DNA of 64,000 nt from Tissierellia bacterium (GTDB lineage: Bacteria; Bacillota; Clostridia; Tissierellales; Peptoniphilaceae), in contig JAUMWX010000003.1 in NCBI GenBank assembly GCA_030529425.1, positions 124,001-188,000 of the forward strand, in the 5' to 3' direction. Under the pieces are notes generated by a model that had not been told where the DNA came from, did not search any database, and saw nothing but the letters and a program-made list of their open reading frames with translations. Position numbers and translations under genes: made by a program. The first letter of the stretch is position 1, and each line of letters opens with the position of its first letter. This document shows, piece by piece, positions 1 through 8,935 of this stretch.

Positions 1-6
1 CTTTTT

Positions 7-59
7 CCTCCTCAATTATTATCTCGAAAAATAGTAACATATTCACAATTTTTTTTCAA
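7..59 (-). promoter_or_regulatory. Promoter and ribosome site of a gene starting just beyond the left edge
   Basis: On the minus strand a -35 TTGAAA (54-59) and a -10 TACTAT (31-36) are separated by exactly 17 bases. A GGAGG ribosome site at 7-11 is followed by six bases to the window edge, so a minus-strand start codon should lie immediately outside. The gene itself is not visible. Confidence 0.55.
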
Positions 60-134
60 TCTTTTTTCTATTATAAACTTTATCTTTAGACTCAAAGGTA
101 AAATTTATAAAACTTGTTCTCTCCTGATAATGCA

Positions 135-160
135 AATAAGCTCCCATATGGGAGCTTATT
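135..160 (-). terminator. Palindromic hairpin after the PTS gene
   Basis: A perfect 26-base palindrome lies seven bases past the stop codon of the PTS permease gene. The tract after it on the minus strand is only weakly T-rich, so termination may be partial. It also separates the PTS gene from the off-edge gene. Confidence 0.55.
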
Positions 161-166
161 CCTTGA

Positions 167-1657
167 TTATACCAATTTTACAAATTCGTCATGCACTGCT
201 TGAACTTGAGGTCCAATTATAACTTGAACTGATTTTTGAGATGATCTTACAACTCCGGCAACTTTTGCTCTTTTTATGGCTTTTTCGTCTACCAATGTTT
301 CATCTTTTACTTCTAATCTAAGTCTTGTTATACAGTGGTCAATTGAAGAAATATTTTCTTTTCCGCCTAAACCGGCTAAAATAACTCTTGCCATTTCAGT
401 GTAGTTAGTGTCTTTTGAAAGAATAACTCCTTCTGTAACATCATCTTCTTCTCTTCCAGGAGTTTGAAGATTTAGTTTTTGAATCGCAAATTTAAATAAC
501 ACGAAGTAAATAACTGCAAATACCAAACCTAAAACTAGTAACATATACCAATTTTTAGCTAGTGGATTGCTTGTACTTAAGAACATATCTATCAAACCTG
601 CTGAGAAGCCGAATCCCGCATACCAACCAAATTGAGCAGCCAAGAATACAGCTATACCTGTTAATACAGCATGCGCCAAGTATAAACCCGGAGCCAAGAA
701 CATAAATGCGAATTCTATAGGCTCAGTTACCCCTGTAACGAATGATGCCAAAGCACCTGCCAAGAATAAAGACTTAGCATATTGTTTCTTTTCAGGCTTT
801 GCAAGTGAAAACATTGCAACTGCAGCTGCAGGTAAACCGAACATCATAATCGGGAAAAAACCCGCTTGATACATACCAGGATGATATGTATTTGTTATTG
901 TATCAGCAGCTCTGTTTAAGAAGTTAGGAATATCATTGATTCCAACTAAATTTTGCCAGAATACTTGGTTCAAAGCGTGATGCAATCCTGTTGGAATTAA
1001 TAATCTGTTAAAGAACGCATAAATACCTGCACCTAGAGGTCCCATTCCTTGAAGGCCTTTACCAAATGTAATCAAACCTACATAAATCACTGGCCATGCA
1101 AAGTACAAAACAACAACTGATACTAATGATATGATTGAAGCCATTATCGGAACTAATCTTCTACCACTAAAGAATGCTAAAAATTCAGGCAACTTAACTT
1201 GGAAGAATTTATTATATGAGTATCCTCCTATAATCCCTGCCAATATACCTACAAACACATTTTTAAAGTTTATTGAACCAAATGCTGTGTAGAAAAATTT
1301 ATGACTGTCTGTAATAGCATTAGCTTTTTCCAAATTAGCCATGGTATCCCCATATGCTACTCTGAAAATAAAGTCTTTATCCAATAACAACATCATAGTT
1401 AACATTGAAATAAGCCCAGCCAAAGCAGCAGCTCCATGACTATCCTTTGCTAAACCAAATGCTACTGCAACAGCAAAAATTAATCCCAAATGATCAAGTA
1501 CAGCAGCTCCGGCTTTTATTAAGAAAGCAGCCACAAGTGAGTTAGATCCCCAATCTTGGTCTATCATATAACCAATACCAATTAATAAAGCTGCTAGAGG
1601 CATTACCGCAACAGCTTGCATCAATGACTTACCTAATCTTTGTAAAGATCTTTTCAT
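167..1657 (-). CDS. nagE: PTS N-acetylglucosamine-type permease, EIICB
   Basis: Membrane permease of the phosphotransferase system that imports and phosphorylates a hexose, most likely N-acetylglucosamine. The 496 residues hold a multi-spanning IIC domain (about 1-385) and a IIB domain (about 415-496) whose phosphorylation site is Cys442 in the DHCITRLRL motif. The IIC segment GLHHALNQVFWQN, followed by GIND and the GMYQAGFFPIMMFG stretch, is typical of NagE rather than of glucose or maltose permeases. There is no fused IIA domain, so a separate IIA must supply phosphate. The ATG is preceded by GGAGG. It has its own promoter and a cre-like site, and is separated from the sialic acid lyase operon by a terminator. 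The substrate assignment is inferred from family resemblance. Confidence 0.9.
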   Translation of the reverse strand: MKRSLQRLGKSLMQAVAVMPLAALLIGIGYMIDQDWGSNSLVAAFLIKAGAAVLDHLGLIFAVAVAFGLAKDSHGAAALAGLISMLTMMLLLDKDFIFRVAYGDTMANLEKANAITDSHKFFYTAFGSINFKNVFVGILAGIIGGYSYNKFFQVKLPEFLAFFSGRRLVPIMASIISLVSVVVLYFAWPVIYVGLITFGKGLQGMGPLGAGIYAFFNRLLIPTGLHHALNQVFWQNLVGINDIPNFLNRAADTITNTYHPGMYQAGFFPIMMFGLPAAAVAMFSLAKPEKKQYAKSLFLAGALASFVTGVTEPIEFAFMFLAPGLYLAHAVLTGIAVFLAAQFGWYAGFGFSAGLIDMFLSTSNPLAKNWYMLLVLGLVFAVIYFVLFKFAIQKLNLQTPGREEDDVTEGVILSKDTNYTEMARVILAGLGGKENISSIDHCITRLRLEVKDETLVDEKAIKRAKVAGVVRSSQKSVQVIIGPQVQAVHDEFVKLV

Positions 1658-1700
1658 TTTTTCCTCCTATATAATATTTATTGATATCGCTATCGTGACA

Positions 1701-1751
1701 ATTATATCACATAGAATTTTCATAAGCAATATAATTATGAAAACAATTTCA
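1701..1751 (-). promoter_or_regulatory. nagE promoter with cre-like site
   Basis: Minus-strand -35 TTGCTT (1724-1729) and -10 TATAAT (1701-1706) have a 17-base spacer. Immediately upstream, 1738-1751 reads TGAAAACAATTTCA, one base away from a catabolite responsive element (TGAAARCGNTTTCA). This suggests CcpA control, which would be usual for a PTS gene, but the central CG is not intact. Confidence 0.6.
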
Positions 1752-1768
1752 AAGTATAAAAAATTAAA

Positions 1769-1795
1769 GATACCACATCTAAATCGGTGGTATCT
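1769..1795 (-). terminator. Terminator of the ABC-puuD-nanA operon
   Basis: A 9-bp perfect stem (AGATACCAC / GTGGTATCT) lies directly after the sialic acid lyase stop, followed on the minus strand by TTAATTTTTTAT. Confidence 0.85.
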
Positions 1796-1802
1796 CTATT
1801 TA

Positions 1803-2666
1803 TTAAAAATATTTTCTTGAAATTTCCTTAGCATTTTTTCTAATTGTTTCTGTGAAAGCTCTCATCGGTCTCCTACATTCACCCATTGGAATTCCTTTTT
1901 CTTCCAATATGAGTTTTAGTGTCTGATAGAGACCATTGGATAAAACCTCTTGTATAAAATCATTCGTTTCTTTTTGTAAAATTTTCGCTTTTTCCAAATT
2001 TCCCGACTTCAGGTTTTCAATAATTCCCTTAGCACGTTTTGCATTTATATTAAATGTAGAGCCTATAGCTCCGTCTATACCCAATGTAGCTGCAGGCAAT
2101 AACATCTCGTCAAATCCCGAAAAAATCATTTTATTCGGAAAACTGCTTCTCAATCTTTCCAAGAGATAAAAATCGGACTGAGTAAATTTTACTCCGACAA
2201 TTTTTGGATTCTCAAATAATTCTTTGAAATTCTCCAAAGATATATCACTTCCCGTCAAAATTGGAACTGAATATATGATCATTTTATTATCAACTTCCTC
2301 AAGTATCGTATTATAATAATCCTTTATTTCGTCAAAGCTGAACTTATAATAAAACGGAGTAACTGCGGATAGATAATCATATCCCAATTCAGTGGCATAT
2401 TTTCCTAGTTCAATTGCTTCATTTATATTAAGGGAGCCTATTTGAGCGATAAGCGGAATTTCATTTCCCGCTTCTTCCTTCACCACTTTAAACACAAGCT
2501 TTTTCTCTTCAGTTGAGAGCATAAAATTTTCTCCCGTACTTCCATTTACATATAATCCGTCAACTCCGTTTTCTATATTGAACCTGACAAGTTTCTTTAT
2601 ACCTTCTTCATTTACTTTTCCGCTCTTATCAAAAGAGCATAGAAGTGCAGCTATAATACCTTTCAT
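1803..2666 (-). CDS. nanA: N-acetylneuraminate lyase
   Basis: Cytoplasmic aldolase that splits sialic acid into N-acetylmannosamine and pyruvate. The 287-residue protein is a DapA/NanA-family TIM barrel. GSTGEN (42-47) forms the pyruvate-carboxylate site, Tyr132 sits in YSVPILTG, and the Schiff-base lysine is Lys160 in GVKFTQSDF, all placed as in E. coli NanA (Tyr137, Lys165). The ATG at 2666 follows a GGAGG site. A longer reading frame reaches upstream but would overlap the preceding gene and lacks a ribosome site. It is the last gene of an operon with puuD and an ABC exporter. NanE and NanK partners are not in the window. Confidence 0.88.
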   Translation of the reverse strand: MKGIIAALLCSFDKSGKVNEEGIKKLVRFNIENGVDGLYVNGSTGENFMLSTEEKKLVFKVVKEEAGNEIPLIAQIGSLNINEAIELGKYATELGYDYLSAVTPFYYKFSFDEIKDYYNTILEEVDNKMIIYSVPILTGSDISLENFKELFENPKIVGVKFTQSDFYLLERLRSSFPNKMIFSGFDEMLLPAATLGIDGAIGSTFNINAKRAKGIIENLKSGNLEKAKILQKETNDFIQEVLSNGLYQTLKLILEEKGIPMGECRRPMRAFTETIRKNAKEISRKYF

Positions 2667-2677
2667 TTCGCCTCCAA

Positions 2678-3370
2678 CTAACATTTTGAAATAAAATCTT
2701 TCATTAAAATTTCTACTTCCTTCATATTTACAGGACATTTTTCCGGATGCCATTGCACACCGACGAAAAATCTCTTTCCGTCCGCATAAACACCTTCAAT
2801 AACTCCGTCATTGGATATTTGTCCGACCGTTAACTTGTTTGACAATTTATCAATGGCTTGATGATGAAGACTGTTCACATAAAAATCCTCTTTAAAAAGT
2901 TTTTGAAAATATGTTTTATTTTCATTTTTTACTTTATGAACCAAATCATAGTGAACCTTATCTTGACTATGCTTAATTTTTACATTCTTTTTATACTTTA
3001 AATCCTGATGTAATGTCCCTCCCAGCGCGACATTCATAATTTGCATCCCTCTACAAATACCAAGCGTAGGAATATTTTTATCATATAGTATCTTAACAAG
3101 ATTATATTCCAGTTCATCTCTCAAATTAAGTGAAAAACCACATTCCAAATTTTTGTCCTGCCCATAAAATCTCGGCGATATATCTGCTCCTCCGGAAATT
3201 ATAAAACCGTCAAAAATATCCGCATATTCACTTAAAACCTCTAATTTTTCATTAAAGGGTAAAATTACCGGAATTGCTCCGTTTCTTTCAACCAGGTCAA
3301 TATACGCTTTATTAATTTGTAATTTGTCCGTATTTTCATCATAATCAGGTGTAATTGCTATAAGTTTCAT
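2678..3370 (-). CDS. Class I glutamine amidotransferase-like peptidase C26 (PuuD-like)
   Basis: Predicted gamma-glutamyl hydrolase of the PuuD/peptidase C26 group. The nucleophile Cys lies in TLGICRGMQIMN, and the catalytic His/Glu are in VQWHPEKCP near the C terminus. The family hydrolyses gamma-glutamyl amides such as gamma-glutamyl-GABA, but the substrate here is unknown. ATG at 3370 is preferred over the GTG at 3373 because it stands five bases from GGAGG. It is 34 bases after the ABC exporter and 11 bases before nanA, so it is probably co-transcribed with both. Confidence 0.8.
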   Translation of the reverse strand: MKLIAITPDYDENTDKLQINKAYIDLVERNGAIPVILPFNEKLEVLSEYADIFDGFIISGGADISPRFYGQDKNLECGFSLNLRDELEYNLVKILYDKNIPTLGICRGMQIMNVALGGTLHQDLKYKKNVKIKHSQDKVHYDLVHKVKNENKTYFQKLFKEDFYVNSLHHQAIDKLSNKLTVGQISNDGVIEGVYADGKRFFVGVQWHPEKCPVNMKEVEILMKDFISKC

Positions 3371-3404
3371 CACATCCTCCTTTAATCATCAATTATATCA
3401 CAAT

Positions 3405-5435
3405 TTAAACACTAACTGAAAACTGTGAATTATATAAACTAAAATAGTTGCCCTGTCTTAACATAAGTTCTTCGTGATTTCCTTGTTCGACTATCGTCCC
3501 ATCTTTCATAAACAATATTAAATCGGCATTTTTAATAGTGGATAATCTGTGTGCAATTATGAAAGATGTCCTGCCATACATCAATTTGTCCATTGCTTTT
3601 TGAACCAAAACTTCAGTTCTTGTGTCAACATTTGATGTAGCTTCATCCAGAATTAAGAACGGAGCATCTTTCAACATCCCTCTTGCAATTGTAAGTAGCT
3701 GTCTTTGACCCGAGCTTACACTGTCATTATCTCCTATTATGGTATCAAATCCATCCGGAAGTGTATGAATAAAATGTGAAAGTCCAACTATTTTAGAAAC
3801 TACTTCCAACTCATCATCGGAAACATGTTTCATATTATACTTGATATTATCTCGTATACTTCCGTTAAATAACCATGTATCCTGTAAAACCATGGTAAAT
3901 AAGTCATGTATGTTTTCTCTTGAAAGTTTATTAATAGATACTCCGTCTATAAGTATATCGCCACTGTCAATTAAATAAAATTTCATGAGCAAATTCACCA
4001 ATGTTGTTTTTCCTGCCCCCGTAGGTCCTACAATTGCAATCTTTTGTCCCGGATTTGCCGTTGCGCTAAAATTTAAAATAGTAGGCTTGCTTTTTCCTTG
4101 ATAGGTAAATACGACATCTTTGAACTCAATTTTTCCTTGTACCTTATTTTTATCCATAAAATTTTTAGCCTCAGATTCATTTCTCATTTCATTTTCGTCA
4201 ATAAACTCAAAAACTCTCTCAGCTGCTGCGGCAGAAGATTGAACCCCTTGCAAAGATTGTGCTATTTGTGTAAGGGGATTTGTAAACAATCTTACATATG
4301 ACATAAATGCAACTATGACTCCAAATGTAATATATCCCTTCACCGTTAATAATGCGCCAATAATGCTTACGGCAACATATCCGAAATTCCCTATAAAGGC
4401 CATCATCGGCATCATCAGTCCCGACAAAAACTGACTTTTTCTGTTGGCACCATACAGCGAATCATTTAGACTGTCAAATTTGTCAGTCATTTGATCTACT
4501 GCATTATAGACTTTAACAATGCTCAATCCTGAAAAAACTTCTTCTATATGTCCATTCAGTTTTCCCAATTCTTTCTGTCTGACACTAAAGTACTTCTGAG
4601 ATTTTTTTAAAACAGTGAACATAAACACAAAGCCGAACAAACTTGAAAATATTGCAGTAATTGCCATTATCAAATTTGTGTAAAACATCATTACTACCGT
4701 ACCCAAAAGCATAGCAACCGAACCGGCGATATTTGCAAAAGATTGATTCATATTTGTAGCCATTGAATCCACATCATTAGTTACTTTAGATAGAATATCT
4801 CCCAATTGATTGCTGTCAAAGTATTTCAAAGGCAATCTGTCGATTTTATCATTAATTTTGTTTCTTAAGCTTCTCGCAAATTTATTTGTCACATCACTCA
4901 TCAAATATGCCTGCATATATCCGAATAGTGATGAAAGAATGTATAGAATGAGTAATATTTGAACCAAATAAAATATATTGCTTCTGTTCATCTTATTTCC
5001 AATATATTCTTTTATACTATCCGGAAAAGAGTCGAAAACTCTGATATAGTTTCCGTCAATACTTTGTTGTCCGGAATTTTTGTCAGTTTCACTAAACTCT
5101 TTTTTCAAAATTTCAACATATTTCAACTGATCCTCTGCTGAAATTGTTTTTCCCTCAATTTGAATGATTTCAATCTTTTCATTTTTTGAAACATTTTCAT
5201 GTATTTGAGAATTCAACTTCTCCGCTTTCGCTCCGTCAACTTTAATTCCGTTAGAAATTTCATCCGTCAAATCGGACAATAAATTCGGCGTGTATATTGC
5301 AAGTATTGAACTTAATATGGCAAGTACAAATGTGATATACATACTTTTTTTTGCTCCTGAAAGCTCTTGTATGATTCTTCTTATCGCTTTTTTGAAATCA
5401 TTTACTTTTCTCGGTTGAAGATTATTGCCTCTCAT
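3405..5435 (-). CDS. Heterodimeric ABC exporter, subunit with catalytic Walker B
   Basis: Type IV (multidrug-type) ABC exporter half-transporter of 676 residues: six membrane segments then one ATPase domain. It has Walker A GPTGAGKTT and Walker B FLILDEATS with the catalytic Glu, but a changed signature, SVSSGQRQL instead of LSGGQ. An extracytoplasmic insert of about 100 residues lies between the first two membrane helices. The start ATG overlaps the TGA of the partner (TGATG), so translation is coupled. The partner carries the complementary defect (Walker B Asp for Glu, normal signature), which is the pattern of asymmetric TM287/288-like heterodimers. The substrate is unknown. Confidence 0.88.
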   Translation of the reverse strand: MRGNNLQPRKVNDFKKAIRRIIQELSGAKKSMYITFVLAILSSILAIYTPNLLSDLTDEISNGIKVDGAKAEKLNSQIHENVSKNEKIEIIQIEGKTISAEDQLKYVEILKKEFSETDKNSGQQSIDGNYIRVFDSFPDSIKEYIGNKMNRSNIFYLVQILLILYILSSLFGYMQAYLMSDVTNKFARSLRNKINDKIDRLPLKYFDSNQLGDILSKVTNDVDSMATNMNQSFANIAGSVAMLLGTVVMMFYTNLIMAITAIFSSLFGFVFMFTVLKKSQKYFSVRQKELGKLNGHIEEVFSGLSIVKVYNAVDQMTDKFDSLNDSLYGANRKSQFLSGLMMPMMAFIGNFGYVAVSIIGALLTVKGYITFGVIVAFMSYVRLFTNPLTQIAQSLQGVQSSAAAAERVFEFIDENEMRNESEAKNFMDKNKVQGKIEFKDVVFTYQGKSKPTILNFSATANPGQKIAIVGPTGAGKTTLVNLLMKFYLIDSGDILIDGVSINKLSRENIHDLFTMVLQDTWLFNGSIRDNIKYNMKHVSDDELEVVSKIVGLSHFIHTLPDGFDTIIGDNDSVSSGQRQLLTIARGMLKDAPFLILDEATSNVDTRTEVLVQKAMDKLMYGRTSFIIAHRLSTIKNADLILFMKDGTIVEQGNHEELMLRQGNYFSLYNSQFSVSV

Positions 5436-7183
5436 CACACTTCCTCCTTGCTTAATTGTGAATAAGCTATCTCTTGATACACTTCGCAATTATCAAGAAG
5501 CTCATCATGTTTCCCCATACCTACAATTCTTCCGTTTTCAAGTACAATTATCTTATCTGAATTCATCACCGATCCAATTCTTGAAGCCACCTCCAAAACT
5601 GTAGAATCTTTAGTAAAAGTACTCAACTCCCTTTTCAAATTAGCCTCGGTTTTAAAATCAAGTGCAGAAAACGAATCGTCAAAGATGTATATTTCAGGTT
5701 TGCCGGCGATTGCTCTGGCTATCGATATCCTTTGTTTTTGACCTCCTGAAATATTTGTCCCACCCCTGGAAAGTAAAGAATTATAGCCTTCTTCCATTTT
5801 TTCAACAAATTCTTTTGCCTGAGCAATTTTTAATGAATCTGAAACATCTTTTTCAGAAATTTCTCCTCTGTTTTTTCCGATTTTAACATTGTCTTTGATG
5901 CTCATTTCAAAAATAAAAGGTTTTTGAGATATATATCCGATTTTTTCATAAAGCTTTTCAAGTTCATATTCTTTTACATCAATTCCGTCAACCAAAATCT
6001 CTCCGTCACTTACATCATAAAATCGACAAATTAGATTTACAAGGGTTGATTTTCCGGATCCGGTAGAACCTATAAAGGCTACATTTTCACCACGATTAAT
6101 CTTAAAACTTATATCTTTAAGTACATATTCATCCGCTTTCGGATATTTAAAAAAAACATTTTTAAATTCTATTTCTCCTATTTGGGAAGATTTTCCGTCA
6201 AAGATCCCGCTTATTACAGATATATCGCAACTCAAAACTTCATTTATTCTTCTTGCAGATACTTGTGCTCTTGATATTAATAGCATTACAAATGCCATAA
6301 TTAAAAAGGAGATAATGACTTGAATCGCATATGCGGAAAATACTATCATGTTTCCAAAGATTGCAATTTTGCCTGAAAGTGTAGTACCTTCGATAAGATT
6401 TACACCTATTATATATATGACCAATGTTAAAACATACATCACAAGCATCATAATCGGATTTAAAATTGCGAAAGATTTTTGATTAAACATCTGCAATTTA
6501 GTTAAATCGTTGTTTACTTCTTCAAATTTTTGTTTTTGGTATTTTTCAGCGTTAAATGCTCTTACAACCCTGATCCCCATAATATGTTCTCTGGTTATTC
6601 CGTTAATTTTATCTGTCAGATCTTGAACAATCTTAAATTTTGGAATAACAATTACTATTAATAAAGTTACAGTTGTAAATACGATCGTTACTCCTACACC
6701 GGTAGCCACCGTCCATTGAAAACCTTTATTGAGAATTTTACTGATTGCCCAAAAAGCAGTTAAGGGAGCCTTCATAAGAGCAATCATTCCCATTCCCATA
6801 AACATCTCGATTTGAGTAATGTCATTTGTCATTCTGGTAATCAAACTTGATGTGGAAAATTTCTTTATCTCTTCCATTCCCAAATTTCCCACTTTATAAA
6901 ATAGATCTTTTCGAATATTTCTTGAAAAAATCGATGATACATATGCCACAAGATAACCGATTCCTATACTCAGTATAAGAGATCCGAACGCACAAAGCAT
7001 CATATATAAACCATTGTTTAGAACTCCTCCGATTTCAGCACCATTGCTCTGAATTAATCTTGTTATCTCAGCCATATAATCCGGCATTTTTAAGTCTAGA
7101 AATACTTGACCGAATATAAGCACCATAATTACAATGATAAGCATATATTCTTTTACATTTAATTTTCTAAATAATTTAAACAT
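5435..7183 (-). CDS. Heterodimeric ABC exporter, subunit with degenerate Walker B
   Basis: Half-transporter of 582 residues with an N-terminal six-helix membrane domain and a C-terminal ATPase. Walker A is GSTGSGKST and the signature ISGGQKQR is canonical, but Walker B reads IYIFDDSFSALD, with Asp where the catalytic Glu should be. It is therefore the structural partner of the downstream gene in one heterodimer with a single competent ATP site. It is the first gene of the operon running to nanA, and GGAGG precedes the ATG. The 115-base gap to the divergent BFD gene must hold its promoter; there TATAAT is flanked by TTAATTGG and CCAGTTAA half-sites that may be an operator. Confidence 0.88.
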   Translation of the reverse strand: MFKLFRKLNVKEYMLIIVIMVLIFGQVFLDLKMPDYMAEITRLIQSNGAEIGGVLNNGLYMMLCAFGSLILSIGIGYLVAYVSSIFSRNIRKDLFYKVGNLGMEEIKKFSTSSLITRMTNDITQIEMFMGMGMIALMKAPLTAFWAISKILNKGFQWTVATGVGVTIVFTTVTLLIVIVIPKFKIVQDLTDKINGITREHIMGIRVVRAFNAEKYQKQKFEEVNNDLTKLQMFNQKSFAILNPIMMLVMYVLTLVIYIIGVNLIEGTTLSGKIAIFGNMIVFSAYAIQVIISFLIMAFVMLLISRAQVSARRINEVLSCDISVISGIFDGKSSQIGEIEFKNVFFKYPKADEYVLKDISFKINRGENVAFIGSTGSGKSTLVNLICRFYDVSDGEILVDGIDVKEYELEKLYEKIGYISQKPFIFEMSIKDNVKIGKNRGEISEKDVSDSLKIAQAKEFVEKMEEGYNSLLSRGGTNISGGQKQRISIARAIAGKPEIYIFDDSFSALDFKTEANLKRELSTFTKDSTVLEVASRIGSVMNSDKIIVLENGRIVGMGKHDELLDNCEVYQEIAYSQLSKEEV

Positions 7184-7298
7184 ACTTCCTCCAATAACTT
7201 AACTGGATTAATTATATACCCAATTAAATTTATTTTCTGAAAATATTTATGTTTTATATTTATATTGATATAATATCTATTGAAAAAGAAGGTGAATT

Positions 7299-7508
7299 AT
7301 GAATAAAGAACAAGAAATTATGGATAAAATGGTAAAAATCTGCACTTGCAAATCCATAACAAGATATAAATTTAAAAAACTTATTGAAGAAGGTTACGAC
7401 GATTTAGTTTCTCTTCAAGAAAAAACAGGTGCAGGAACGGGTTCCTGTAAAGGAAGATATTGTACCGATAAAATATTGGACTTGATAAATGAACATTGGG
7501 AACTGTAA
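7299..7508 (+). CDS. Stand-alone BFD-like [2Fe-2S]-binding protein
   Basis: Small 69-residue protein of the bacterioferritin-associated-ferredoxin (BFD) fold. Four cysteines are placed as expected for a 2Fe-2S cluster: CTC near residues 15-17 and SCKGRYC near residues 49-55. The family occurs either as domains of nitrite reductase and oxidoreductases or as free proteins that help release iron from bacterioferritin. No ferritin or oxidoreductase partner is next to it, so its job here is open. AAGGTGAATT precedes the ATG. It is divergent from the ABC exporter gene. Confidence 0.8.
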   Translation: MNKEQEIMDKMVKICTCKSITRYKFKKLIEEGYDDLVSLQEKTGAGTGSCKGRYCTDKILDLINEHWEL

Positions 7509-7561
7509 ATTTTAAATAAAATACATTCTAAAGTTTGATTATTTACTTTATTTTAAAAAAC

Positions 7562-7646
7562 AGGTGTAGCAATTTACTTGAACGGCTTCATAAGTATGTT
7601 TTACATTCAACTTTTGAAGTCGTATTCCGGTATCTTGCCACACCTT
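7562..7646 (-). ncRNA. Structured RNA-like element of unknown type
   Basis: Between two converging genes, AGGTGT(A)GCAA (7562-7572) pairs with TTGC(C)ACACCT (7635-7645). Inside, GGCTTCA (7584-7590) pairs with TGAAGTC (7615-7621), enclosing AAGT/ACTT and ATGT/ACAT hairpin arms. An asymmetric internal loop separates the two main helices. On the minus strand the closing stem runs straight into GTTTTTT, so the element would be a minus-strand transcript or a very long terminator after the UPF0340 gene. It matched no riboswitch, SRP, 6S or tmRNA signature that I could recall. Confidence 0.4.
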
Positions 7647-7733
7647 CTTAATTTATTTTCTTGTATTCAAATGAAATATATAATTTACGCAATTTTCTCA
7701 TAGATATTAATTTAGACTTTCAATCGTAAAGCA

Positions 7734-8273
7734 TCAATCCCTGTTATACTGAGCTCTGCATCCCCCAATCAGTTTAGGTCTCGTATTGGCACAAACAATA
7801 TTTGCCCCTCCCAATTTCTTTACGGATAATATTACGGGTACCACAACATGCTTCAGATGCATCCCTATCAAAGTATTTCCGATGTCCAAACCGAAATCAG
7901 CTCTTATATACTCTACAACCACCGGATCTTTCATATTAATGAATGCTGAAGTTGCAAAAGCTCCACCCGCATTTATTTTCGGCACAACTGATACTATTTC
8001 CAACATATTTTTTTCAGCAACTTCCCTCTCTACTACCAATGCTCTATTCAAATGCTCACAACATTGGCAAGCCAAATATACATTTTTATCCTCAAAAAAC
8101 TTTTGAATCGTTAAAAAGACCGTATCTCCGATTTCTTTATTGGAATCGGTTCCGATTTTTTTGTTTAAGATTTCGGAACTCGAGCAACCCACTACGAAAA
8201 TACTTTGATTTTTAGGTTTTATTATTTCGTAGATTTCCTCCAAAATCATATTTAATTCATCCGAAATTTTCAT
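7734..8273 (-). CDS. UPF0340/TIGR01440 family protein (YwlG-like)
   Basis: A 179-residue member of the DUF436/TIGR01440 family (B. subtilis YwlG). The family has no firmly assigned function. Conserved features seen are the N-terminal VVGCSSSE, the central ACQCCEHLNRALV, the VPKINAGGAFATSAF segment and the C-terminal RPKLIGGCRAQYNRD. The start ATG overlaps the stop of the upstream TRIC gene by four bases. It is the last gene of the Hsp33-TRIC-UPF0340 operon. Confidence 0.85.
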   Translation of the reverse strand: MKISDELNMILEEIYEIIKPKNQSIFVVGCSSSEILNKKIGTDSNKEIGDTVFLTIQKFFEDKNVYLACQCCEHLNRALVVEREVAEKNMLEIVSVVPKINAGGAFATSAFINMKDPVVVEYIRADFGLDIGNTLIGMHLKHVVVPVILSVKKLGGANIVCANTRPKLIGGCRAQYNRD

Positions 8274-8935
8274 AAAACATTCCTCTCCACTTTAGGTAAA
8301 TTCCAACCGCGCTTCGCTGCCAAAGTTCGGATTGTAAATATCACAAACATTGCCAGAATCATAGCAATTCCGGGATCCATAAAACTTTTAATCAAGTACA
8401 GATAAATTGTTGCACCGATAATTGAAGCCGAAGCATATATATTCCTTACTAAAATATATGGCATTTTCATAGTCAATAAATCTCTTACAACCCCTCCTCC
8501 AACTCCCGTAATTACACCGATAAATATATAAAATGCAGAAGTGTAATCCTTGCTGAGACTCAAAGCCATATTAATTCCCAATATGGTAAAAAGTGAAAGT
8601 CCCATACTGTCAAAAAACAAGAGCAATTCCTCAAATATTTTAGCAATTTTTTTTCCTTTAACATTTTGTCTGTAATAGGAGAATCCGAAAACAATAACAG
8701 CAGTTGAAATCGCAACATATATATATACGGGTTTTTGAAAAGAATACGCCGGTCTAATACCTAGAAATACATCTCGTATTAGTCCGCCTCCTAAAGCAGT
8801 GATTATCCCCAATATAATCACCCCAAGTAAATCCATTCCCGACCTTATTCCTTCAATAGCACCCGTTACAGCAAATGCTATAATCCCAAGAATCTCTAAA
8901 ATAAAAATATAATTTTCCACCGCATCCTCTATCAA
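8270..8935 (-). CDS. TRIC-type (UPF0126) cation channel membrane protein
   Basis: Membrane protein of 221 residues with seven predicted hydrophobic segments and the internal duplication typical of the UPF0126/TRIC family. The two repeats carry GGGLIRDVFLG and GGGVVRDLLTM, each with the conserved glycine-rich kink and Arg-Asp. Family members form homotrimeric potassium-permeable channels; the physiological role in bacteria is not settled. It overlaps the hslO stop by four bases and the following gene by four bases, so the three genes are translationally linked. Confidence 0.86.
   Translation of the reverse strand: MIEDAVENYIFILEILGIIAFAVTGAIEGIRSGMDLLGVIILGIITALGGGLIRDVFLGIRPAYSFQKPVYIYVAISTAVIVFGFSYYRQNVKGKKIAKIFEELLLFFDSMGLSLFTILGINMALSLSKDYTSAFYIFIGVITGVGGGVVRDLLTMKMPYILVRNIYASASIIGATIYLYLIKSFMDPGIAMILAMFVIFTIRTLAAKRGWNLPKVERNVL

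Noticed and set aside
1681..1700. ACGATAGCGATA shared between the nagE leader and the mgtE uORF
   Set aside because: Only 12 bases long, in the mgtE case inside codons; no further similarity, so chance is likely.
7562..7646. 6S RNA, SRP RNA or tracrRNA
   Set aside because: Too short for 6S, lacks the GGAAG tetraloop region of SRP RNA, and there is no CRISPR locus or anti-repeat.
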